In this document: in pieces, positions 25,570 through 33,318 of the stretch
Numbering within the stretch: the first letter of the stretch is position 1
How the letters are laid out: every line of letters begins with the position of its first letter
Assembly: GCF_010500865.1 (NCBI RefSeq)
Contig: NZ_JAAAWN010000009.1
Coordinates: 62,001 to 126,000 of the forward strand
Direction: 5' to 3'
Source of the DNA: Alteromonas profundi
GTDB taxonomy: Bacteria > Pseudomonadota > Gammaproteobacteria > Enterobacterales > Alteromonadaceae
Length of the DNA: 64,000 nucleotides
Made by a program: the position numbers and the translations under genes
Notes under the pieces: model-generated
What the model saw: only the letters and a program-made list of their open reading frames with translations
Databases searched by the model: none
Told to the model about the DNA's origin: nothing

Positions 25570-27498
25570 CTAACTTTTTGCAACGGTCTTTTTTCTTCGT
25601 TTTCGCTGTTTATAGGCAGGCTTTACTGTTGCCTTAATACCCTTTAGCGAGGCAGGCACATGGCTTGAGGCTTTCTCAATCAGTGCAATGAGTGTTTTTT
25701 CTAGCGGCTGCATAAAGCTAGTATAATTTGCTTGTTGTTCTGCAATGTTATTTAACGTTGCTTCCCACTTAGCTGTCATGTCCGGTGTTGTGCACACATC
25801 TGGGAGGGCCTCAATCAAGCCTTTTCCCGCAGGTGTTGCCATAATTAACTTTCCTTGCCGCTGTAAAAAGCCACGTTTAAATAACAATTCAATAATACCT
25901 GCTCGTGTTGCTTCGGTGCCTAAGCCATCGGTGTCTTTTAAAATAGATTTAAGCGTAGCGTCTTTCACAAAGCGATTAATCCCTGTCATTGCCGCAAGTA
26001 GTGTTGCATCGGTAAAATGCTTAGGCGGTTGTGTCTGCTTTTCTAGCAACTCTCCGTGAGTACAATACAAAGTGTCTGTTTTGTTAAGCACGGGCAACGT
26101 CTGTGTCTGTTCTGGCTTTTGTTTATCCCCTTTATTGTTTGCAAATAGTTGCTTCCACCCCAACTGTTCCGTTACGTTTGCGCTCGCCTTAAAAGCTCCG
26201 CCAGCAATGGTTAGGCTAACTTGGGTGTGTTGATAAATAAAAGCAGGAAAAAATTGCGCAAGGTACTGACGTACAATTAACTGATACACGTTTTTTTCTA
26301 CAGGGCTTAACGTGGTATTGGCTGGCGACTTTTGTGTGGGAATAATGGCGTGGTGTGCACCAACTTTAGCATCGTTCCATGCCTTTGACTTAAGCGACGT
26401 ATCGGCTTTTTTTGCCGCATCGCTATAAGCGATGGGAGCACTAGCCAACATACCTACCACGGATTTTGCCATACTAAATTGCGCGTTAGGCAGATACTGA
26501 CAATCAGAACGCGGGTAGGTAATAAGTTTGTGCTTTTCATACAGTGACTGACATACATCTAACACTAACTTAGCGTTCATCCCGTATTGTTTCGCCGCAT
26601 CAATTTGTAGCGATGACAGGTTGTAGGGCAAGGGCGCATTTTGCTTTTTCTGCTGTTTTTTAATGTCATCTATGATGGCTGGTTGCTGAGTAATTCGAGC
26701 TACCACATTTTCGGCTAATTTTTTAGACAGCACGCGGCCTTCTTCATCTAGGTACGGCTTACATGCTTCGCTGGGTTGCCATTTTGCACAGAACGTTTGT
26801 TGTTGCGGGGCGTCAATATGCGCTAGTACATCGTAAAAGGGTTTAGCCGAAAATTGCGTAATTTCGTTATCTCGATTTACCACCAAGCCCAATACAGGGG
26901 TTTGAACACGCCCTACGGATAGTACGCCCTTATAACCAACCTTCCCCCCTTGAATAGTGTAAGCGCGGGTTAAATTAATACCGTATAGCCAGTCGGCGCG
27001 GCTACGAGCTAGTGCTGACACGGACAGAGGAACAAAGCGTTTGTTGGGTTGTATTTGCGTTAGCGAACGTTTAACCGCAGGTAAGTTTAAATCGCTGATA
27101 AGCAAGCGTTGCATGTTTTCACGCTTATGCGTGGAAACATTTAAAAAGTTTATCACTTCATCAACAAGCAATTGCCCTTCTCTGTCCGGGTCACCTGCAT
27201 GCACTATTTGGTGGCATTGTTTTAACAGCTTTCGAATCACCGTGAGTTGGCTTTTGGTTTTCGTCTTGGGCTTAAGCTGCCAACGCTCAGGAATGATGGG
27301 TAAATGATCGAGTTGCCATTTTTTGTACTTTTCGTTGTAGTTATCGGGCTCCGCTTGTTCAAGAATATGCCCAATGCACCATGTCACTACATCGCCATTA
27401 CCTGTTTCAATATAGCCTTGATGTTTTTTATGGGGCTTAGGTAAGGCCTCTGCAATGGCCCTACCCAAACTAGGCTTTTCTGCAATATATAGCTTCAT
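25570..27498 (-). CDS. topB: DNA topoisomerase III
   Basis: A 642-residue type IA topoisomerase that decatenates and relaxes DNA by passing strands through a single-strand break. The Toprim domain shows EKPSLGRAIAEALP at the N-terminus and HAGDPDREGQLLVDEV (the Mg-binding DxD) near residue 100. The catalytic tyrosine lies in KLITYPRSDCQYLP. Length is close to E. coli TopB (653). The C-terminus is very basic (KQRKRRKKTVAKS), likely a DNA-binding tail. There are no zinc-finger repeats as in TopA. Confidence 0.96.
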   Translation of the reverse strand: MKLYIAEKPSLGRAIAEALPKPHKKHQGYIETGNGDVVTWCIGHILEQAEPDNYNEKYKKWQLDHLPIIPERWQLKPKTKTKSQLTVIRKLLKQCHQIVHAGDPDREGQLLVDEVINFLNVSTHKRENMQRLLISDLNLPAVKRSLTQIQPNKRFVPLSVSALARSRADWLYGINLTRAYTIQGGKVGYKGVLSVGRVQTPVLGLVVNRDNEITQFSAKPFYDVLAHIDAPQQQTFCAKWQPSEACKPYLDEEGRVLSKKLAENVVARITQQPAIIDDIKKQQKKQNAPLPYNLSSLQIDAAKQYGMNAKLVLDVCQSLYEKHKLITYPRSDCQYLPNAQFSMAKSVVGMLASAPIAYSDAAKKADTSLKSKAWNDAKVGAHHAIIPTQKSPANTTLSPVEKNVYQLIVRQYLAQFFPAFIYQHTQVSLTIAGGAFKASANVTEQLGWKQLFANNKGDKQKPEQTQTLPVLNKTDTLYCTHGELLEKQTQPPKHFTDATLLAAMTGINRFVKDATLKSILKDTDGLGTEATRAGIIELLFKRGFLQRQGKLIMATPAGKGLIEALPDVCTTPDMTAKWEATLNNIAEQQANYTSFMQPLEKTLIALIEKASSHVPASLKGIKATVKPAYKQRKRRKKTVAKS

Positions 27499-27856
27499 TA
27501 ATTAGCGGTGGTATTTGTACAATGTGTATATGATAAATAACCACTGTTAATATATCCAGCTATTCGTGAACTAAGTAGGTTTCGCATCTCTGTTTTTGCC
27601 TACTTACTGCGCAAGTTGAACAGCCATTCTGATGTTTTGTTTATTGGGGTGAGAACTTAATACGCGCATTACGAGACGTGTATTGGCAGATAATTAAGCC
27701 GTACTTTTGCTGTAGGTATGCTCTGCGTTTATCACTATTTAAGGTTTTAGATCAGCGCTTTTTAGCAAGCAAGCGCCCTATAGCTAACCGTAAGTGACTC
27801 CCCGCGCTCGCCTAATAGGTATAAACGACAAAAGAAAATTAATTGCTAGGCCACCT
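27499..27856. other. Intergenic region without recognised gene
   Basis: 358 bases between topB and the small RHH-like gene. No frame with a ribosome site was found. It must contain the topB promoter and the 3' end of the small gene. A weak pairing of GCGCTT and AAGCGC (about 27753-27776) is the only structure noticed. Confidence 0.5.
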
Positions 27857-28132
27857 CTAACGATTGTTTTTGCGTAGCCATTCATTCAACAACTTTATTT
27901 GCCCACACTTATAGGCGGCGTACATTAATCGCACAGAATTCGACACTGCTTCGCTGTCGCTCCATCCAGTTTTTTCCCGGATTTCGTCGTAGCAAAGTTT
28001 AGCTTCTGGAGATACATACCCTCTTACCAACTTTTTGCCTGCTTCACGTTGGCGCTCACGAAACCTACGCTGCTTATCTGCGTTCGCTTTTGCTTTGTCT
28101 TTAATTGAAGTCTTAGCTGCTTTTTCTGTCAT
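27857..28132 (-). CDS. Small basic protein, ribbon-helix-helix-like, unknown function
   Basis: A 91-residue protein, very basic at the N-terminus (KAKANADKQRRFRERQREAGKK), followed by VRGYVSPEAKLCYDEIREKTGWSDSEAVSNSVRLMYAA, a beta-strand then two-helix pattern like ribbon-helix-helix DNA-binding proteins. Similar short proteins occur widely in marine gammaproteobacteria without known function. The ATG at 28132 is preferred to an upstream GTG at 28141. It is divergent from fabA across the FabR-type operator, so it may be a transcription factor, but nothing shows its target. Confidence 0.7.
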   Translation of the reverse strand: MTEKAAKTSIKDKAKANADKQRRFRERQREAGKKLVRGYVSPEAKLCYDEIREKTGWSDSEAVSNSVRLMYAAYKCGQIKLLNEWLRKNNR

Positions 28133-28207
28133 AGTTTTCACGCGAAAGTTAGAAATTTGAGTTTAACACGCCCTTTTAATAAGAAAAATAACTGTTCAGA
28201 GTTGTTT

Positions 28208-28225
28208 AGCGTACAAGTGTTCGCT
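28208..28225 (+). promoter_or_regulatory. FabR-type operator upstream of fabA
   Basis: AGCGTACA-AG-TGTTCGCT is an almost perfect palindrome (one mismatch between halves) and matches the FabR consensus AGCGTACA-N2-TGTTCGCT as I recall it for gammaproteobacteria. FabR represses unsaturated fatty acid genes. The site is 38 bases before the fabA start, where it would overlap the promoter. Confidence 0.8.
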
Positions 28226-28263
28226 AAATTAGACGGGTAATTTTTAAAAATAATGAGTTGGGA

Positions 28264-28782
28264 ATGTCTGAGAAGAAAAATAGTTTTAATAGAGATGACC
28301 TTTTAGCATGTAGCCGAGGCGAAATGTTTGGGCCAGGCAATAGTCAGTTACCTGCGCCTAACATGTTAATGATGGACAGAGTGGTATCGATCACCGAAGA
28401 TGGAGGCGAACACGGTAAAGGCGAAATTATTGCTGAGCTAGATATTACTCCAGACTTATGGTTCTTCGATTGTCACTTTCCAGGCGACCCTGTAATGCCC
28501 GGCTGTTTAGGCCTTGATGCCATGTGGCAGCTTGTTGGCTACTACCTTGGATGGTGCGGTGGCCCGGGCAAAGGGCGTGCACTCGGTGTGGGTGAAGTTA
28601 AATTTACCGGTCAAATACTACCTACCGCTAAAAAGGTTACCTATAAAATCACCATGAAGCGTGTTATCAAACGTAAGTTATACATGGGCATGGCTGATGG
28701 GATCGTTGAGGTGGATGGAAGAGAAATTTACTCTGCGAAAGATTTGAAGGTAGGCTTGTTTCAAGACACGTCTAAGTTCTAA
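28264..28782 (+). CDS. fabA: 3-hydroxydecanoyl-ACP dehydratase/isomerase FabA
   Basis: A 172-residue cytoplasmic enzyme that dehydrates 3-hydroxydecanoyl-ACP and isomerises the product to cis-3-decenoyl-ACP, the branch point to unsaturated fatty acids. The catalytic His71 lies in [13 protein letters not shown] and Asp85 in GLDAMWQL. The ATG at 28264 with GAG upstream gives the standard N-terminus ([19 protein letters not shown]); a TTG two codons earlier is less likely. It is preceded by a FabR-type operator and followed by a terminator. The convergent neighbour rmf is also the E. coli arrangement. Confidence 0.97.
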   Translation: MSEKKNSFNRDDLLACSRGEMFGPGNSQLPAPNMLMMDRVVSITEDGGEHGKGEIIAELDITPDLWFFDCHFPGDPVMPGCLGLDAMWQLVGYYLGWCGGPGKGRALGVGEVKFTGQILPTAKKVTYKITMKRVIKRKLYMGMADGIVEVDGREIYSAKDLKVGLFQDTSKF

Positions 28783-28828
28783 CTTGTTCTAAGCGTGTAC
28801 GACGCTCGTGATTTAGGTATTTATTCAG

Positions 28829-28860
28829 AAAAGCCCCACTTATAAATGGGGCTTTTTTTT
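28829..28860 (+). terminator. Rho-independent terminator after fabA
   Basis: The stem AAAGCCCCA/TGGGGCTTT (28830-28838 with 28847-28855) has an 8-base loop and ends in a run of eight T residues. It is 47 bases after the fabA stop and also faces the end of rmf. Confidence 0.9.
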
Positions 28861-28890
28861 ACTGCTTAATCACGTTTAAAAGAGAATGCG

Positions 28891-29067
28891 TTATTTAACG
28901 CTGAGCCCGATATGCCTGTCTTCTACTGCCTCGCGCCAGCCTCCTAGCCATTGAGATCGCGCGTCATTCTGCTGGAAAGGACATATGTCCTTTGAACGAC
29001 CACTAATTCCTGCCTGATACCCTTTTGCATGGGCGCGTGTCAGTTTATCTCTTTTTTGTCTTTTCAT
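28891..29067 (-). CDS. rmf: Ribosome modulation factor Rmf
   Basis: Reading from the ATG at 29067 gives a 58-residue basic protein that matches Rmf almost throughout: MKRQKRDKLTRAHAKGYQAG, GRSKDICPF and RSQWLGGWREAVEDR. Rmf binds 70S ribosomes in stationary phase and drives their dimerisation into inactive 100S particles. A strong Shine-Dalgarno (AAGAGG, 8 bases upstream) supports the start. The rmf-fabA tail-to-tail order is conserved with E. coli, which adds confidence. Confidence 0.96.
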   Translation of the reverse strand: MKRQKRDKLTRAHAKGYQAGISGRSKDICPFQQNDARSQWLGGWREAVEDRHIGLSVK

Positions 29068-29309
29068 TGATTAGCCTCTTGTCTTTGTTGGACGTGCAGC
29101 AAATAATTTCTCAGGCGCTCTACATCAATATTGTCGATAGTGCCGGAAAATATTTAAGTGCACACTACTGTGATAGTGCAATTGACTAAATGGTTCAAGA
29201 AAAATAATAATAAATTGGCATTGACAAGCGATAAGTCAATGAGAGAGAAGAAAATTTAATATTACACTTTTAATGCATAAATATTTCATTTTTGCCCACT
29301 ATTAGTAAT

Positions 29310-29336
29310 AAAAAAGGCCACATAAAAAGTGGCCTA
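29310..29336 (-). terminator. Rho-independent terminator after the DUF3466 gene
   Basis: AGGCCAC/GTGGCCT (29315-29321 with 29329-29335) flank a 7-base loop; on the minus strand a run of six T follows. It lies 45 bases beyond the stop of the DUF3466 gene. Confidence 0.85.
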
Positions 29337-29380
29337 TTTATTGTTTTCTAATCTTTAGGTATTCGGAATATACCTAAGGT

Positions 29381-31135
29381 TTATTTTTTAAACCTGCGAC
29401 GTATAAATGCCACACCTGCCAAAAGTAACAGGCCGAAGTAACTATTCGAGGCGCCAGAACGCTCGTAAGGTTCGTCTTCTTCTTCAACTTCGCAGCTTTC
29501 AACCACACCCGTTGCTGGGCTTAATTTCACGGCTACAATAGAATCAACTTCGGTGGTTTCACCTTCATCGTTGATCACTTCTACACCTGTGATATAGGTA
29601 GACGCCTTCTTGATCCGCGCGTTGGCAATAATTTCATCATCGTCGTTGATATCTATGGCTTCAAGAATTTCGTAATCGCTATCACATGCTGTTAGGTCAT
29701 TAAGATCGATAAATTCATCTGTATCAATGTTATACATGAACCCATGGGTCTGACGGATAGTATCCGAGGTGGCGTCTACATCGGCTTTACCTACAATAAT
29801 ATTATTATTGTTAATTGCATTTGCCGTTACACTGGACGTAGTAAAGAAACCATCTGGGTAAACCTGTTCTGTGGTATCTAGGTTATAGGCAAATAAACGG
29901 GCGCGGGCAATATCGTTTGAGGCGCGAAGTACGCTCCCAGCTACCCAATTGTTGTCGTTTATTGCAATAGCCTGACTAAGCAGATTTTCTTCACGAGGTA
30001 ATAACTCCTCAGTTTCGCCGTCTCTAAATACCGTTGCAACCCGCTCACTTTCCGTTAAACCCGATTGGTTAGGACGCGTGATAACTACCGTATCTCCGGT
30101 CAGCCCTTCACCTACCGCAATACCTTGATCGTTTATATCGTAGGCATACGTGAAATAGTGCGAAGTATCATCTTCCTCGGGGGTAAACAACAATGGGAAC
30201 GTATCGGTACTGATAACATCACCATTAACGTCTACTTGCCAAATCGTAGCATTTACTTCTGATGCAAGAATAAAACCTGACATGTAGTTGGTGCTGTTGG
30301 TAACAAAGTAACTAGAGATACGCGGTACTGAAAAGCCACCATTGTAGATGTTGTAGTAACAACGCTCTACCGACATATCGCCCCGTGTTTCATCATCATC
30401 ACAAAGCTCAATCGCCTCATCAACAGAATCTAGGAAGCTAACTGTGCTAAAACCCGCAACTTGGAGGTTTGCGTTAACTGCTCTGGCAGATGCGAAACCA
30501 CCAAGGGTGTCATCGACAGGCGTAAGAATGCTTGTTGTGTTTGATGATTGAATAAACGCTTGCTGTGTTGACTCTGCATACGTGTAGTTAGTGGTATCGC
30601 CATTTTCATCTTCGTATTCATCGAGGACCACTAGACCTGAAGAGTCACCTACCACATAGTTACCATTCACACTGTCGTGACCAATGGCTTCTACTGATTG
30701 GGTGTAATCATCAAATTTATCTGTTATTTCATCAAGCCCAGGTACTAAAGAATAATCAGTGGTGTCGGTAAAATAGGTGCGGTATGTCGCTAATTTCTGT
30801 CCTACCGATGCTGATTGGTTACTAAGTAAGTAACTTACAATAAAGGTGTAGTCGGCGTCGGTAAATACTCCTGCCCGTGCATCATCTTCGTTTTCAAGAG
30901 ACGAGCCATAAAGGGTAAAAAAAGTGGTATCTTCTTCAAGTTGCTCTACGTCTATCGGTGGATTGTATTCGGTTTCAACCGTGGCGAGCATTCTGCCCGA
31001 ATTATCTATAGAACCGGCAAAATTATTTCTACTTATTTCCTGCAACGGAAGAGGCGTCACTGAATAGGTTGCGGCTACAGCCGAAACACTTCCTGTTGCC
31101 AACAGAACGGCGGCGGCAAGCTGAGTTCGTTTCAT
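29381..31135 (-). CDS. DUF3466 family exported protein with C-terminal anchor tail
   Basis: A 584-residue acidic protein with a signal peptide (residues 1-22, ending SVAA). The body contains repeated segments of the type VNANLQVAGFS, INDQGIAVGEG, INDNNWVAGSV and INNNNIIVGKA, a beta-propeller-like repeat pattern described for DUF3466. The last 28 residues form a sorting-like tail: small residues, a hydrophobic helix (YFGLLLLAGVAFI) and a basic end (RRRFKK), similar to GlyGly-CTERM signals. It is probably a surface or outer-membrane protein of unknown role, placed where E. coli has pqiABC between uup and rmf. Confidence 0.85.
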   Translation of the reverse strand: MKRTQLAAAVLLATGSVSAVAATYSVTPLPLQEISRNNFAGSIDNSGRMLATVETEYNPPIDVEQLEEDTTFFTLYGSSLENEDDARAGVFTDADYTFIVSYLLSNQSASVGQKLATYRTYFTDTTDYSLVPGLDEITDKFDDYTQSVEAIGHDSVNGNYVVGDSSGLVVLDEYEDENGDTTNYTYAESTQQAFIQSSNTTSILTPVDDTLGGFASARAVNANLQVAGFSTVSFLDSVDEAIELCDDDETRGDMSVERCYYNIYNGGFSVPRISSYFVTNSTNYMSGFILASEVNATIWQVDVNGDVISTDTFPLLFTPEEDDTSHYFTYAYDINDQGIAVGEGLTGDTVVITRPNQSGLTESERVATVFRDGETEELLPREENLLSQAIAINDNNWVAGSVLRASNDIARARLFAYNLDTTEQVYPDGFFTTSSVTANAINNNNIIVGKADVDATSDTIRQTHGFMYNIDTDEFIDLNDLTACDSDYEILEAIDINDDDEIIANARIKKASTYITGVEVINDEGETTEVDSIVAVKLSPATGVVESCEVEEEDEPYERSGASNSYFGLLLLAGVAFIRRRFKK

Positions 31136-31147
31136 CTAAAATCCTAT

Positions 31148-33088
31148 TTACTGCTGATTATCTTCCAGCATACTTTCTAGTTCATCCCAGCGCGTGTATT
31201 TTTGAGCTAGGGCGTTTTCTTTATCTGCTAACAGCGATAAGGTTGCTGCAGTACTCTCATTATCCTGTTTGAAAAACTCAGGATCATTCACCTGCAACTG
31301 CAGCGCTTCAACATCACTTTCGAGCTGTTCAATATCCGCTGGCAGGGTTTCTAGTTCTCGTTGATCTTTATATGATAACTTTTTCGTCTTACGGGGAGAA
31401 GACTTATGGCTAGGACTATTGCCATTAGAATTAGTTTCATTCTTTACCTTAGCTTTTTCTTCTTTAATTACCCGCTCGCGTTGTGCGTCTTGTTCTTTAT
31501 ACCAGTTTTCTACATCAGTGAAACCACCAATGAACTCACGCAATCTGCCTTCACCCTCAAATACCACGCAGCTGTTTGCTACATTATCAACAAATTCCCT
31601 ATCGTGGCTTACCAGTAATACCGTACCCTGATATTCATTTAGCAAGGTTTCCAACATTTCCAAGGTTTCGACATCAAGGTCGTTAGTTGGCTCATCAAGC
31701 ACTAACACATTACTAGGTTTTAACATTAACTTTGCTAGCATCAAGCGGTTTTTTTCACCGCCTGATAACGATTTCACGGGGGCATTTACCCGTTCAGGCG
31801 AAAATAAATAGTCTTGTAAGTAGCTAATAACATGGCGCGGGTGGCCATTAACCACTAAATCCCGTTTACCATCTCCAACCGCGTCAATAACTGTTTGTTC
31901 TAAGTCTAGTCCATGGCGGTGCTGGTCAAAGTAGGCGACTTCTAAGTTTGTCCCCTGCTTCGTCGTTCCCTTGTCTGGACTTAACGTACCTAGCAACAGC
32001 TTAATGAGCGTACTTTTGCCGCTACCATTAGGCCCTATAAGAGCGAGTTTATCGCCACGTAAAACATTGAGCGATAAATCCTTAACTATGGTTTTACCCC
32101 CAATATCGAAGTGTAAATCTTTCACTTCAAATACCATTTTGCCCGACCGTGTGCCTTGGTGCTGGCTTACCACAGCGTTGCCTTGTACAGCTCGGCGAGC
32201 ACGTCTTTCGTCACGTAGTTTTTTCAGCGCCCGAACACGCCCCTCATTTCGTGTTCTTCGCGCTTTAATCCCTTGCCTTATCCAAACTTCTTCTTGCGCT
32301 AATTTTTTATCGAATTCCGCATTGTGGGCGGCTTCAACCTCTAAATCCTGTTGTTTTTTAGCAAGATAAGTGTCGTAATTACCGGGATAGCTGGTAATAC
32401 TGCCGCGATCTAGGTCTACAATACGGGTAGCCATACTGCGAATAAATGCCCTATCGTGGCTTACAAATACAATGGCGCCATTGTAATTAGATAGGCTCGA
32501 CTCTAACCAACGAATCATTTCGATATCCAAGTGGTTAGTAGGCTCATCAAGCAACAACAAATCGGGTTGTCGTACAAGTGCACGGGCTAAGGCCGCTTTT
32601 CGGCGCCAGCCGCCTGATAAAGTAGACAGTGATATTTCTGGCTCCAGCTTTAACATGGTAAGCGTTTGCTCTATTTGCTGTTCAAATTGCCATGCGTCAC
32701 GGGCTTCCAGCGTCTCTTGTAAAGTTTGAAGTTTATTTAAGTTTATCTCACTCGGGTCTTCTGCCACCAAACGGGTTTGGTGGAAATATGCCTTTAGCGT
32801 TTCGCCAATATCCGCTAACCCTTCTGCCACATAGTCGAATAAACTAACGTCGGTGGTTTGCGGCGGATCTTGCTCTAACCTGGCTATTACCGTATTGTTT
32901 TCGATAATACGCTGGCCGTCATCGGCAATAATATCCCCGGCAATAACCTTCATTAATGTAGATTTACCGCTACCGTTTCTGCCAACCAAACATACACGTT
33001 CTTTGGGTTGAACAACCAACTCAATACCATCAAGTAAAGGGGGATTGCCGTATATAACAGTGATGTTCTTTAACTGCAAAATGCTCAC
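31148..33088 (-). CDS. uup: ABC-F family ATPase Uup
   Basis: A 646-residue ABC-F protein with two ATPase domains and no membrane part. Walker A motifs are GRNGSGKST and GPNGSGKST; signatures are LSGGWRRKAALARAL and LSGGEKNRLMLAKLM; Walker B motifs are LLLLDEPTNHLDI and VLVLDEPTNDLDV. A C-terminal charged coiled coil (from about residue 530) is the Uup DNA- or ribosome-binding domain. Uup relatives act on ribosomes and influence transposon excision. The start is a GTG at 33088 that overlaps the preceding glutaredoxin-like stop (GTGA), so translation is coupled. Confidence 0.94.
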   Translation of the reverse strand: MSILQLKNITVIYGNPPLLDGIELVVQPKERVCLVGRNGSGKSTLMKVIAGDIIADDGQRIIENNTVIARLEQDPPQTTDVSLFDYVAEGLADIGETLKAYFHQTRLVAEDPSEINLNKLQTLQETLEARDAWQFEQQIEQTLTMLKLEPEISLSTLSGGWRRKAALARALVRQPDLLLLDEPTNHLDIEMIRWLESSLSNYNGAIVFVSHDRAFIRSMATRIVDLDRGSITSYPGNYDTYLAKKQQDLEVEAAHNAEFDKKLAQEEVWIRQGIKARRTRNEGRVRALKKLRDERRARRAVQGNAVVSQHQGTRSGKMVFEVKDLHFDIGGKTIVKDLSLNVLRGDKLALIGPNGSGKSTLIKLLLGTLSPDKGTTKQGTNLEVAYFDQHRHGLDLEQTVIDAVGDGKRDLVVNGHPRHVISYLQDYLFSPERVNAPVKSLSGGEKNRLMLAKLMLKPSNVLVLDEPTNDLDVETLEMLETLLNEYQGTVLLVSHDREFVDNVANSCVVFEGEGRLREFIGGFTDVENWYKEQDAQRERVIKEEKAKVKNETNSNGNSPSHKSSPRKTKKLSYKDQRELETLPADIEQLESDVEALQLQVNDPEFFKQDNESTAATLSLLADKENALAQKYTRWDELESMLEDNQQ

Positions 33089-33318
33089 TGTAAAAATGCC
33101 TCCAAAGTACTGCTGTCAAAGGGCCAACCAATTTCAGATTGATTATCAGCGCGTTTGAGCACGGGAATACGCGCGCCATAAAGATGATAAAGTTCGGCAT
33201 CAGTACGAATATTAATTTTTTCGATTTCAAGTGATGAGTACATGGACGTTTTTGCTAATTCAACGTCAGCGAGGTCACACAAACTGCATTGTGGTCCTGT
33301 GTAAAAGTATAACTTCAT
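33085..33318 (-). CDS. Glutaredoxin-like protein (DUF836 family)
   Basis: A 77-residue thioredoxin-fold protein. The redox motif CSLC is in YTGPQCSLCDLAD, and the cis-proline lies in ARIPVLKR. The ATG at 33318 is chosen because it overlaps the rlmKL stop as ATGA and gives the standard MKLYFYTGP start; six more upstream codons would lie inside rlmKL. It probably acts as a small cytoplasmic thiol oxidoreductase. It is translationally coupled to rlmKL before it and uup after it. Confidence 0.88.
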   Translation of the reverse strand: MKLYFYTGPQCSLCDLADVELAKTSMYSSLEIEKINIRTDAELYHLYGARIPVLKRADNQSEIGWPFDSSTLEAFLQ

